DNA from: Trueperaceae bacterium
GTDB lineage: Bacteria > Deinococcota > Deinococci > Deinococcales > Trueperaceae
Length of the DNA: 6,955 nt
NCBI GenBank assembly: GCA_024636105.1
Contig: JAGXHO010000256.1
Span: forward strand, 1 to 6,955
Direction: 5' to 3'
The translations under genes were made by a program, and so were the position numbers. Below, in pieces: positions 1 to 5,912 of this stretch; the stretch's first letter is position 1, and every line of letters begins with the position of its first letter. Under the pieces are notes generated by a model. That model was not told the DNA's origin. It saw only the letters and a program-made list of their open reading frames with translations, and searched no databases.

Positions 1-312
1 GAGGGCGCGAACTTCTGGGTCGACAACCTGGTCATCCCCACCGGGGCGAGCAACCCCGACCTTGCGCACGCGTTCCTCGATTACCTCATGGACCCACAGG
101 TCGCCGCCGACATCGCGAACTACACGGCGTACGGCAGCCCGAACCGCGCGGCGATCACGGCCGGGTTGATCGACCCCGAGCTGCTCGACGACCCGGGCAT
201 CTACCCGAGCGCGGAGACCGAGGAGCGCCTCTTCCGCGTGGTCCAGGACGCCGAGCTCGAGCAGCTCTACAACGACGCCTGGGACGAGGTGAAGATCTTC
301 GTCGGCCGGTGA
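1..312 (+). CDS. potD: Polyamine ABC transporter substrate-binding protein, PotD-like, C-terminal fragment
   Basis: This frame is open from the first base of the window to TGA at 310-312 and gives 103 residues, the C-terminal third of a PotD-type extracytoplasmic binding protein (E. coli PotD is about 348 residues). The fragment opens with ...FWVDNLVIP and continues with the helix DLAHAFLDYLMDPQVAADIA and the segment YTAYGSPN, matching the PotD C-terminal pattern. From memory, E. coli PotD binds spermidine through Trp255, Asp257 and Tyr293. Fragment residues Trp6, Asp8 and Tyr44 match these in identity and exact spacing (W-x-D, then 36 residues to Tyr), so a polyamine ligand is likely. The ending DEVKIFVGR resembles the family's Lys/Gly/Arg-rich end. 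The start, signal peptide and lipobox lie outside the window. PotA follows 50 bases downstream on the same strand. The exact ligand (spermidine, putrescine or a derivative) cannot be told. Confidence 0.9.
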   Translation, partial: EGANFWVDNLVIPTGASNPDLAHAFLDYLMDPQVAADIANYTAYGSPNRAAITAGLIDPELLDDPGIYPSAETEERLFRVVQDAELEQLYNDAWDEVKIFVGR

Positions 313-346
313 GGCCGGCGAACCTGGCGGACGATCGGGCGGACGG

Positions 347-352
347 TAGACT
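347..352 (+). promoter_or_regulatory. Candidate -10 box (TAGACT) for potA
   Basis: TAGACT fits the TANNNT -10 pattern of actinobacterial housekeeping promoters and ends 10 bases before the ATG at 363, which would give a leader of only a few bases. No convincing -35 box or Shine-Dalgarno sequence is visible. It suggests that potA and its downstream genes may have an internal promoter besides read-through from potD. This rests on a short motif and position only. Confidence 0.35.
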
Positions 353-362
353 CGGCGCCATC

Positions 363-1484
363 ATGAGCACCGCCGCCGTCGAGGTCCGCAACCTGGTGAA
401 GGAGTTCGAAGGCGGCGCGGGCCGATCGGTCCGCGCCGTCGACGACGTCTCCCTCACCATCGGCGAGGGCGAGTTCTTCGCGCTGCTGGGTCCGTCGGGG
501 TGCGGCAAGACCACCACGCTTCGGGTGATCGCCGGCTTCGAGGACCCCACCGCCGGCGAGGTGCTGCTGCGCGGCCGACCGGTCCTGGGCGTGCCGCCGT
601 TCCATCGTCCGGTGAACACGGTGTTCCAGGACTACGCCCTGTTCCCGCACATGACGGTCCTGCAGAACGTCGCCTTCGGGCTGCGCATGGCGCGGGTGGC
701 GCCCGGCGAGGCGCGCCGCCGCGCGCTCGAGGCGCTCGAGATGGTCCACTTGCCGGACGCCGGCGACCGCCGGCCCGGGCAACTCTCGGGCGGGATGAAG
801 CAGCGCGTCGCGCTGGCGCGCGCGCTCGTGAACCGGCCCGCGGTGCTGCTGCTCGACGAGCCGCTCGGCGCCCTCGACCTCAAGCTCCGCAAGGCGATGC
901 AGGACGAGCTCAAGCAGCTGCAACAGCGCGTGGGCATCACCTTCGTGTACGTCACGCACGACCAAGAGGAGGCGCTGACGATGGCCGATCGGATCGCTGT
1001 GATGTCGGCGGGCCGCGCGCTGCAGATCGGGACCCCCGACGCCGTGTACGAGCGCCCGTCGAGCCGCTTCGTCGCCGACTTCATCGGTGAGACGAACTTC
1101 CTCGAGGGAACGCTCGAGGCGCGCCACGGCGACCGCGGGGTGGTGCAGCTCGAGGGCGGTGCCACCGTCGAGGCGGCGCTGCGCGACCCCGGCGCGCTGG
1201 TCGGGCATCCGGTCGCGGTCGCGGTGCGGCCCGAGAAGATCGGTCTGGCGCTCGATGGTGCGGGCGGCTCGGCCGGCGACGGCATCGTGGCCCTCGCCGG
1301 CGAGGTGGTCGACGTCCAGTACATCGGCACGGACACCCGCTACCGGGTGCGGCTGCTCGGCGCCGGCGAAGCGCCGGTGGTCGTGCGCGTCCAGAACCGG
1401 CGGGCCGGTTACGACGCGATGTGGGCGCGCGGTACCGAGGTCGTCGCGGCGTGGAGCCGCGACCACGCGTCGGTGCTCGCATGA
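363..1484 (+). CDS. potA: Polyamine ABC transporter ATP-binding protein PotA
   Basis: This is the cytoplasmic ATPase that drives polyamine import through PotB/PotC, 373 residues (E. coli PotA is about 378). Visible motifs are Walker A GPSGCGKTT (residues 43-51), Q-loop Gln89 in VFQDYALFPHMTV, signature LSGGMKQ (141-147), Walker B VLLLDEP (161-167), D-loop ALD (170-172) and H-loop His199 in VTHDQEEAL. These are followed by QIGTPDAVYERPSSRFVADFIGETNF, typical of the PotA/MalK-type clade, and a C-terminal TOBE-like regulatory domain (about 245-373, with VAVRPEKI). The signature has Met where LSGGQ is more usual; this also occurs in other active importers. I chose the ATG at 363 because the protein then begins MSTAAVEVRNLVKEF, as the family does. 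The in-frame GTG at 309 overlaps the potD stop and would add 18 unlikely residues. The stop overlaps the next start as ATGA, indicating translational coupling. Confidence 0.93.
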   Translation: MSTAAVEVRNLVKEFEGGAGRSVRAVDDVSLTIGEGEFFALLGPSGCGKTTTLRVIAGFEDPTAGEVLLRGRPVLGVPPFHRPVNTVFQDYALFPHMTVLQNVAFGLRMARVAPGEARRRALEALEMVHLPDAGDRRPGQLSGGMKQRVALARALVNRPAVLLLDEPLGALDLKLRKAMQDELKQLQQRVGITFVYVTHDQEEALTMADRIAVMSAGRALQIGTPDAVYERPSSRFVADFIGETNFLEGTLEARHGDRGVVQLEGGATVEAALRDPGALVGHPVAVAVRPEKIGLALDGAGGSAGDGIVALAGEVVDVQYIGTDTRYRVRLLGAGEAPVVVRVQNRRAGYDAMWARGTEVVAAWSRDHASVLA

Positions 1485-2575
1485 GCCTCCCCATCCTGGA
1501 CGTCGCCGGCACCCCCACCCAGATGGGGGCCGCCCACGGGACCTTCGCCCGCACCCCCTTGCGCGCGTTCGCCGCGGAGCGGGTGCACCTGGCCGGTTCG
1601 CCGCTCTGGACCGGGCGCAGCCTCACGCGCGACCAGGTCCTCGCCCTGGGCGAAGCGAGCCTCGAGGCGCACCGCGCCTACGCGCCCGACCTCGCGCAGG
1701 AGCTGGACGCCATGGCCGAGGCCGCAGGCCTCTCAGCGGCCGAGGTCGTGATCGTCAACGGTTTCACGGACTTCGTCGACGCCGTCTACGCCGTCGGCCC
1801 GGGCGCGCGCGTCGCCGCGCCGGTGCCGGAGGACGCCATGGACTGCACGGCGTTCCTGGTGCCGGGCAGCCGCGCCGCCGATGGGCGCGCGCTCTTCGGC
1901 CAGACGTGGGACATGCACGAGACCGCCACCGAGCACGTGATCGTGCTGCGCGGCGCCCCGACGGACGCCCCCGCGTTCGTGGCGTTCACGTCGCTCGGCT
2001 GCGTCGGGATGATCGGCATGAACGAGCACGGCCTGGTCGTGGGCATCAACAACCTCTCGGCCGGCGATGGCGCGGTCGGGGTCACGTGGCCGTTCGTCGT
2101 CCGCAAGGCGCTGCAGGAGCGCGACCTGGCCGGCGCGCTGCGCTGCATCGGCGAGGCGCGTCTCGCGGGCGCCCACAACTACCTGGTGCTCGACGCGGCC
2201 GGGCGCGGGGCAAACGTCGAGGCCACCACCACCCGTACGGTGGTCACCGAGCTCGCGACCGAGGCCCTGGTCCACACGAACCACTGCGTCGCCCCCGCCA
2301 CCCGCGCGGTCGAGCGCGAGCGCGACCCCGCGGCCGTCGCGAGCAGCGCGCGCCGCTTGGTGCGCGGAGCCGAGCTGCTCGACCGCGGCGATCTCGACCC
2401 CGAGGACCTGATGGCCATCGCCCGCGACGACGAAGCGATCTGCTACCGGGGCGCGCCACCCCGCTTCGTCGCCACGTGCGGCGCCGTGGTCGCCCGTCCG
2501 GCCGACCGCGCCTTCTGGGCGGTGCGTGGGCTCCCGAGCGAGCACCCGTTCGTCCAGGTGCCGCTCCCGGCATGA
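1481..2575 (+). CDS. Peptidase C45 / acyl-CoA:6-APA acyltransferase-like Ntn hydrolase
   Basis: A 364-residue protein of the C45 family (isopenicillin-N acyltransferase-like, N-terminal-nucleophile fold). Members self-cleave to expose a Cys that forms or hydrolyses amide bonds; Drosophila Tan (N-beta-alanyl-dopamine hydrolase) belongs here. Visible family landmarks are TPTQMGAAHG near the N-terminus, MDCTAFLV with candidate nucleophile Cys122 followed by Thr, GQTWDMH (140-146), GMIGMNEHGLVVGINNL (176-192), NYLVLDA (233-239) and HTNHCV (265-270). Autocleavage would fall between Asp121 and Cys122, giving a proenzyme segment of about 121 residues. No signal peptide is seen, so it is probably cytoplasmic. 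The ATG at 1481 overlaps the potA stop (ATGA); an upstream in-frame GTG at 1421 lies inside potA and is unlikely. From the operon I infer that it cleaves or transfers an acyl group on an imported amine, possibly an N-acyl polyamine. The substrate is unknown. Confidence 0.85.
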   Translation: MSLPILDVAGTPTQMGAAHGTFARTPLRAFAAERVHLAGSPLWTGRSLTRDQVLALGEASLEAHRAYAPDLAQELDAMAEAAGLSAAEVVIVNGFTDFVDAVYAVGPGARVAAPVPEDAMDCTAFLVPGSRAADGRALFGQTWDMHETATEHVIVLRGAPTDAPAFVAFTSLGCVGMIGMNEHGLVVGINNLSAGDGAVGVTWPFVVRKALQERDLAGALRCIGEARLAGAHNYLVLDAAGRGANVEATTTRTVVTELATEALVHTNHCVAPATRAVERERDPAAVASSARRLVRGAELLDRGDLDPEDLMAIARDDEAICYRGAPPRFVATCGAVVARPADRAFWAVRGLPSEHPFVQVPLPA

Positions 2576-2592
2576 CCGCCGCGGCCCCATGA
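2572..2592 (+). other. Six-codon mini-ORF bridging the C45 stop and GNAT start
   Basis: The ATG at 2572 overlaps the C45 stop as ATGA. It reads six codons (MTAAAP) and ends in TGA at 2590-2592, which in turn overlaps the ATG of the GNAT gene at 2589, again as ATGA. A ribosome finishing the C45 gene could therefore reinitiate, translate six codons and reinitiate on the GNAT gene. The arrangement is certain in the sequence; the coupling role is inference. The peptide itself probably has no function. Confidence 0.35.
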
Positions 2593-3278
2593 ACGCCGCG
2601 GACGAGGTGGTGATCGCTCCGTCGGAACCGTGGCAGGCCCCCCACCTCGAGGCGCTCCAGGTGCGCTGCTTCCCCACCCTGGGGGTGCAGGAGTTGATGC
2701 GCGCCGAGCACTTCCTGCGCCACCTCGAGGTGTTCCCCGAGGCCGACTTGGTCGCCGTGGCGCACTTCGGTCGCGATGGCGCGCCGCTCGCGGAGCCGCG
2801 GGTGGTGGGGCTCGGGTCGGGCTTCTTCGTCGACTTCGAGTTCGACGATCCGGGGCACACCTTCCGCGAGCTCATCGACGAGGGCTGGTACGGCCGGCAC
2901 GACCCGAACGGCGCCTGGTACTACGGAGCGGACGTCTCGGTCGACCCGGAGTGGCGTGGTCTGGGGCTCGGGCGCCGGCTCTACGACGCGCGCAAGGACT
3001 TGGTGCGGCGCTTCGGAAAGCGCGGCATCGTCGCCGGCGGCGTGCTCCCCGGGTTCGCACGCCACAAGCACGTGATGAGCGCCGAGGCGTACGTGGCCAA
3101 GGTCGTCGCCGGCGAGCTCGTCGATCCGACCCTCACGATGCAGTTGCGCAACGGCTTCGAGGTCGAGGGGGTGCTCCAGGGGTACCTCGAGGACTCGGCC
3201 GCCGACGATTGGGCGGCCCTGATCGTCTGGCGCGCCCCCGGCTTCGGAGCCGCGGACCCGGCACTTCGTTCACCTTGA
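2589..3278 (+). CDS. GNAT family N-acetyltransferase (stand-alone, YhcX N-terminal-domain type)
   Basis: A 229-residue cytoplasmic protein predicted to transfer an acetyl group from acetyl-CoA to an amine. The N-terminus carries LEALQVRCFPTLG and HFLRHLEVFPEADLVAV. The acetyl-CoA-binding motif A is GADVSVDPEWRGLGLGRRLYDARKDL (about 113-138), with the pyrophosphate loop RGLGLG at 123-128. It is followed by AGGVLPGF (149-156), HVMSAEAYVAKVVAGELVDPTLTMQLRNGF (161-190) and an ending ALIVWR (210-215). This pattern is that of the GNAT half of bifunctional GNAT/carbon-nitrogen hydrolase proteins such as Bacillus YhcX (from memory), but here the frame stops after the GNAT part and no nitrilase domain follows. 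I chose the ATG at 2589, 13 bases after the C45 stop; the longer frame from 2526 lies inside the C45 gene. It is a clear paralogue of the gene at 6165. The substrate is unknown; polyamines are a reasonable guess from context. Confidence 0.85.
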   Translation: MNAADEVVIAPSEPWQAPHLEALQVRCFPTLGVQELMRAEHFLRHLEVFPEADLVAVAHFGRDGAPLAEPRVVGLGSGFFVDFEFDDPGHTFRELIDEGWYGRHDPNGAWYYGADVSVDPEWRGLGLGRRLYDARKDLVRRFGKRGIVAGGVLPGFARHKHVMSAEAYVAKVVAGELVDPTLTMQLRNGFEVEGVLQGYLEDSAADDWAALIVWRAPGFGAADPALRSP

Positions 3279-3390
3279 CGTAGAAAGCGAAGATGCGTGC
3301 GGAACGTTGCTCGGACGGTCTCCACGGTGCGTCGGGCGACCAATAGTTGCATGAACGCTGCACGGCCGATGCGCCGGTTCGGGGCCTCCT

Positions 3391-3405
3391 TCTCGCATGG
3401 CGAGA
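3391..3405 (+). other. Small hairpin upstream of the MarR promoter
   Basis: TCTCGC-ATG-GCGAGA forms a perfect 6-bp stem with a 3-base loop. A pyrimidine-rich stretch (CCTTTCT) ends about 15 bases later. It could help end the potD-potA-C45-GNAT transcript, but the stem is short and the T-rich stretch is not adjacent. The rest of 3279-3473 shows no gene, only the dyad and -10 box listed separately. Confidence 0.25.
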
Positions 3406-3433
3406 CGACCGTGCCTTTCTGATCATCGGATAC

Positions 3434-3459
3434 ACACCCCTCGACCCCGAACGGGGTGT
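3434..3459 (+). promoter_or_regulatory. Nested inverted repeats, candidate MarR autoregulatory operator
   Basis: Two inverted repeats are nested here. The inner one is ACCCC-GAAC-GGGGT (3444-3457); the outer one is ACACCCC at 3434-3440 paired with GGGGTGT at 3453-3459. They abut and touch the -10 box at 3459-3464, 10-15 bases before the MarR ATG, so a bound dimer would block RNA polymerase. MarR proteins usually bind imperfect palindromes in their own promoters. The inner dyad recurs with the same half-sites and 4-base spacing at 5919-5932. Confidence 0.55.
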
Positions 3460-3464
3460 AGTCT
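3459..3464 (+). promoter_or_regulatory. Candidate -10 box (TAGTCT) for the MarR gene
   Basis: TAGTCT matches TANNNT and ends 9 bases before the ATG at 3474, implying a leader of at most a few bases. No Shine-Dalgarno sequence precedes the ATG, which fits leaderless or near-leaderless translation. No good -35 box is seen at 17 bases upstream, where the inverted repeat lies. Confidence 0.45.
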
Positions 3465-3473
3465 GCAGTTCTT

Positions 3474-3911
3474 ATGGCTGCCACCACGGATCTGCTTGAG
3501 CTCTTCCGCGTCGTCCTCCAATCGGCCCGCGACACCGATCGGCTGCTCAACGAGTGGCTCGACGAGGACGCCAACATGACGATGCAGGACCTCTCGGTCC
3601 TGCACGCCATCGACGTGGGGGTCGCGTACCCCACGGAGATCGCCGCCCGCCTCAACCAGGCCTCCCCCACCGTCTCGCACGTGATCAGCCGGCTCGTCTC
3701 GCGCGGCTTCATCGAGCGCGAACGCGCCGACGACGATGGGCGCAAGCGCCGCCTCACGCTCACCAAGAGCGGATCGACCATGCTCGAGCGCTGCAAGAGC
3801 GTCATCGGTCGCGGCCTCGAGGACGGGCGCTACAAGCTCACCGACAAGGACGTCGTGCGCACCCAGAAGGCGCTCGAGAAGTACCTCAAGATCATGCGCT
3901 TCGGCGCCTGA
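3474..3911 (+). CDS. MarR-family transcriptional regulator
   Basis: A 145-residue winged-helix DNA-binding protein, the usual MarR length. N-terminal helices (about 5-45) and the C-terminal helix (about 123-142) would form the dimer interface. The helix-turn-helix lies at about 53-80, with EIAARLNQASPTVSHVISRLVSRGFI containing the recognition helix SPTVSHVISRL. The wing is ERERADDDGRKRRLTLTKSG (81-100), the family's D-x-R...L-x-L-T-x-x-G hallmark. MarR proteins are mostly ligand-responsive repressors of their own and neighbouring genes. It sits between the two halves of a polyamine transport locus, so it probably controls them; the ligand could be a polyamine or acyl-polyamine (inference). 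The ATG at 3474 is preceded by a -10 box and a dyad, so it is probably autoregulated. No conserved redox cysteine pattern of the OhrR type is seen; the only Cys is Cys107, outside the N-terminus. Confidence 0.9.
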   Translation: MAATTDLLELFRVVLQSARDTDRLLNEWLDEDANMTMQDLSVLHAIDVGVAYPTEIAARLNQASPTVSHVISRLVSRGFIERERADDDGRKRRLTLTKSGSTMLERCKSVIGRGLEDGRYKLTDKDVVRTQKALEKYLKIMRFGA

Positions 3912-3931
3912 CGCCACCGCAACGCCGTCCT

Positions 3932-3960
3932 CGCCGCCCCGGCCGTCGGTCGGGGCGGCG
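3932..3960. terminator. Bidirectional terminator-like hairpin between convergent genes
   Basis: CGCCGCCCCG (3932-3941) and CGGGGCGGCG (3951-3960) form a perfect 10-bp G+C stem with a 9-base loop. It sits in the 71-base gap between the stops of the MarR gene and potC. No T-run follows on either strand, so it is not a classical intrinsic terminator. Such U-less hairpins are common at actinobacterial gene ends. Its position between convergent genes suggests a role on both strands. Confidence 0.6.
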
Positions 3961-3982
3961 CCTTCGGTTCGGGGTACCCGCC

Positions 3983-4891
3983 CTACCGGTCGGCGCCGCG
4001 TCGCTGCAGCAGCAGCGAGGCGCCCACCAGCACCAGCGAGGCGAGGATCATCAGCGTGCTCACGGCGTTGATCTCCGGCGGCACGCGCTGCTTGAGGAGC
4101 CCGTAGACGAACATCGGCAGGGTCGTCGTGCCCACGCCGGACGTGAAGAAGGTGACTACGAAGTCGTCGAGCGACAGCGTGAACGCCAGCAACGCCGCCG
4201 CCACCACGCCGGGGGCCAGCATCGGGAAGGTCACGCGCCAGAAGGTCTGCAGTTCGTTGGCGCCGAGGTCGCGGGCGGCCTCCTCCAGGGTGGGGTCCAT
4301 CGTGGCCAGCCGAGCCCGCACCACGATCGCCACGTACGCGACGTTGAACGCCACGTGGGCGATCACGATGGTCCCGAACCCCGACACCAGGCGCACGCCG
4401 GTCGTCTGCAGCACCAGCTCGAACACGATCCGGAAGAACACCGCCAGCGACACGCCCATGGTGATGTCGGGGATCACGACCGGGAGGTAGAACAGCGCGT
4501 CGAGCAGGCGCCGCCCCGGGAACCGGCCACGGGCCACCGCGAGGGCGAACATGGTGCCGAACACGGTCGCGACCACGGTCGAGACCCCGGCGACGAAGAG
4601 CGAGTTGCGCACCGCTTGCAGCAGCAGGTCGCTCTGGAAGCGACCGCTTCCCGCGATCGCGCCGAACAGGTTCTCGTACCAGCGCAGCGTCGCCCCGCGC
4701 CACACCGACACCGATTCTCCGTCGTTGAACGAGAACACCACCAGCACCGCGATCGGCACCCACAGGAACACGAAGGCGCCGATCGGGACGAGCCACATGA
4801 ACCAGCGACCGGCGCGCCGCGCCGCCAGGTCGCGGCGTAGGGCTCGGTCGCCGCCCGGGGTCGACGCGCGGGTCGCGGCGGGCGCCGTCAT
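3983..4891 (-). CDS. potC: Polyamine ABC transporter permease PotC
   Basis: A 302-residue inner-membrane permease of the PotC/PotI type, one half of the channel for polyamine import. Six hydrophobic segments are visible, at roughly 33-55, 95-120, 132-155, 172-192, 226-246 and 275-296. The cytoplasmic EAA loop that docks on the ATPase is EEAARDLGANELQTFWRVTFPML (203-225). FSFNDGESVSVW (53-64) and TLSLDDFVVTFFTSG (238-252) are characteristic of the PotC branch. A basic N-terminus (about 1-30, with several Arg) precedes the first segment. The ATG at 4891 overlaps the potB stop (ATGA on the minus strand), showing coupled translation. The gene converges on the MarR gene, with the hairpin at 3932-3960 between their ends. 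Confidence 0.93.
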   Translation of the reverse strand: MTAPAATRASTPGGDRALRRDLAARRAGRWFMWLVPIGAFVFLWVPIAVLVVFSFNDGESVSVWRGATLRWYENLFGAIAGSGRFQSDLLLQAVRNSLFVAGVSTVVATVFGTMFALAVARGRFPGRRLLDALFYLPVVIPDITMGVSLAVFFRIVFELVLQTTGVRLVSGFGTIVIAHVAFNVAYVAIVVRARLATMDPTLEEAARDLGANELQTFWRVTFPMLAPGVVAAALLAFTLSLDDFVVTFFTSGVGTTTLPMFVYGLLKQRVPPEINAVSTLMILASLVLVGASLLLQRRGADR

Positions 4892-5775
4892 CGCTCTTGC
4901 TCACCGAAGCGGGTGTACACGAGCACCCCCACGAACACGAACACCAGCAGCACCATCGAGATCGCCGAACCGAGCGGCACGTTGCCGCGACCGCCGAACT
5001 GCGACTGGACCAGGTTGCCGATCATCAAGCCGCGGGTGCCCCCCATCAGGTCCGGGGTCACGAACGCGCCCACGGCAGGGATGAACACGAGCATCGCTCC
5101 GGCGACGACCCCGGGCAGCGTCAGCGGCCACACCACCCGCCAGAAGGCGCGCCAGTCGTTGGCCCCCAGGTCGTGGGCGGCTTCGACGTAGCGCCGGTCG
5201 AGGCGCTCGACCGCCGCATAGATGGGCAGCACCATGAAGGGCAGGTAGCCGTAGACGAGGCCGAGGACCACGGCGCCCTGGGTGAACAGCATCTGCACTG
5301 GCTCGGCGATCGCCCCCAGGCGCAGGAGCAGCTGGTTGAGGAGCCCTTCGCGCTGCACGATCGTGATGAGCGCGTACGTACGCACCAGGAAGTTGGTCCA
5401 GAACGGCAGCAGCACCAGGAAGAGCAGGAGCATGCGCACGCTGGGTCGGCGGCGCCGCGCGATGAAGAGCGCCGTGGGGTACCCGACCGCCAAGCACAGC
5501 GCGGTGGTCACGAGCGCGAAGCCGAGCGTCCGCCAGATGACGGGACCGAACACGGCGAAGGTGCGCTCGTACTGCTCCAGCGTCACCGGCGGTACCGGTA
5601 GCCCACCGCCGCCGCGCGTGAGGAAGCTCGCCGTGAGCACGAAAGCGAGCGGGAGCAGGAAGAAGACGATCAGCCACAGGCTGGCCGGCGCCGCCAGGAG
5701 GGCGGCGCGCAGGTTGGCCGCCCGTCGGACGCCGGCTCGTCGAGGGCGGGTGGGGCGGGGGGTCGAGCGGGACAC
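4888..5775 (-). CDS. potB: Polyamine ABC transporter permease PotB
   Basis: A permease of the PotB type and partner of PotC in the membrane channel, 295 residues from the chosen start. Visible features are a basic N-terminus, a first membrane segment at about 26-50, LLLFLVLLPFWTNFLVRTYALI (116-137; PFW-T-x-x-VRTYA is typical of PotB), the EAA loop VEAAHDLGANDWRAFWRVVWPLTLPG (197-222), TPDLMGG (240-246), GNLVQSQF (253-260) and a last membrane segment at about 270-288. The frame extends upstream to an ATG at 5859. I prefer the GTG at 5775 because a TACGAT -10 box sits 5 bases before it, as in a leaderless gene. The extra 28 residues would be an unusual Arg/Pro/Gly-rich addition. No Shine-Dalgarno sequence precedes the GTG. 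potB and potC form a two-gene operon separated from potD/potA, which lie on the other strand. Confidence 0.9.
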   Translation of the reverse strand: MSRSTPRPTRPRRAGVRRAANLRAALLAAPASLWLIVFFLLPLAFVLTASFLTRGGGGLPVPPVTLEQYERTFAVFGPVIWRTLGFALVTTALCLAVGYPTALFIARRRRPSVRMLLLFLVLLPFWTNFLVRTYALITIVQREGLLNQLLLRLGAIAEPVQMLFTQGAVVLGLVYGYLPFMVLPIYAAVERLDRRYVEAAHDLGANDWRAFWRVVWPLTLPGVVAGAMLVFIPAVGAFVTPDLMGGTRGLMIGNLVQSQFGGRGNVPLGSAISMVLLVFVFVGVLVYTRFGEQER

Positions 5776-5780
5776 ACGGC

Positions 5781-5786
5781 ATCGTA
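5781..5786 (-). promoter_or_regulatory. Candidate -10 box (TACGAT) for a leaderless potB-potC transcript
   Basis: Read on the minus strand, TACGAT is followed by five bases and then the GTG at 5775. Transcription would start at or next to the G of this GTG, the spacing expected of leaderless actinobacterial genes. The -35 region has only a weak GGGACG (5811-5806, minus strand) with a 19-base spacer. This box decides the potB start chosen here. Confidence 0.5.
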
Positions 5787-5912
5787 CCTGCCCTCCGCCC
5801 GGACCCGTCCCCACGCTCGGCGCGTGCCGGAAGCGCGTCCAGGGCGGGCTTCTGCGCATTCATGCGGGGGTGCGTACGCCGCATGGCGTTCGTGCGCTCG
5901 TGACGCGTCCGC

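Noticed and set aside
267..1466. Long minus-strand open frame (about 400 codons) opposite potA
   Set aside because: It is antisense to an unmistakable ABC ATPase, is His/Arg/Ala-rich and shows no domain pattern; long antisense frames are expected at high G+C.
1733..2875. Minus-strand open frame opposite the C45 and GNAT genes
   Set aside because: It is low-complexity, Arg/Ala/Asp-rich and antisense to two well-supported genes; no recognisable domain.
3239..3252. CGGCT-TCGG-AGCCG hairpin near the end of the first GNAT gene as a terminator
   Set aside because: It lies inside the coding region with a stem of only 5 bp and no T-run after it.
3554..4840. Long plus-strand open frame across the MarR gene and antisense to potC
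   Set aside because: Its product is an Arg/His/Gln-rich string with no motif and crosses a convergent gene boundary with a hairpin; the MarR and PotC frames are clearly the real ones.
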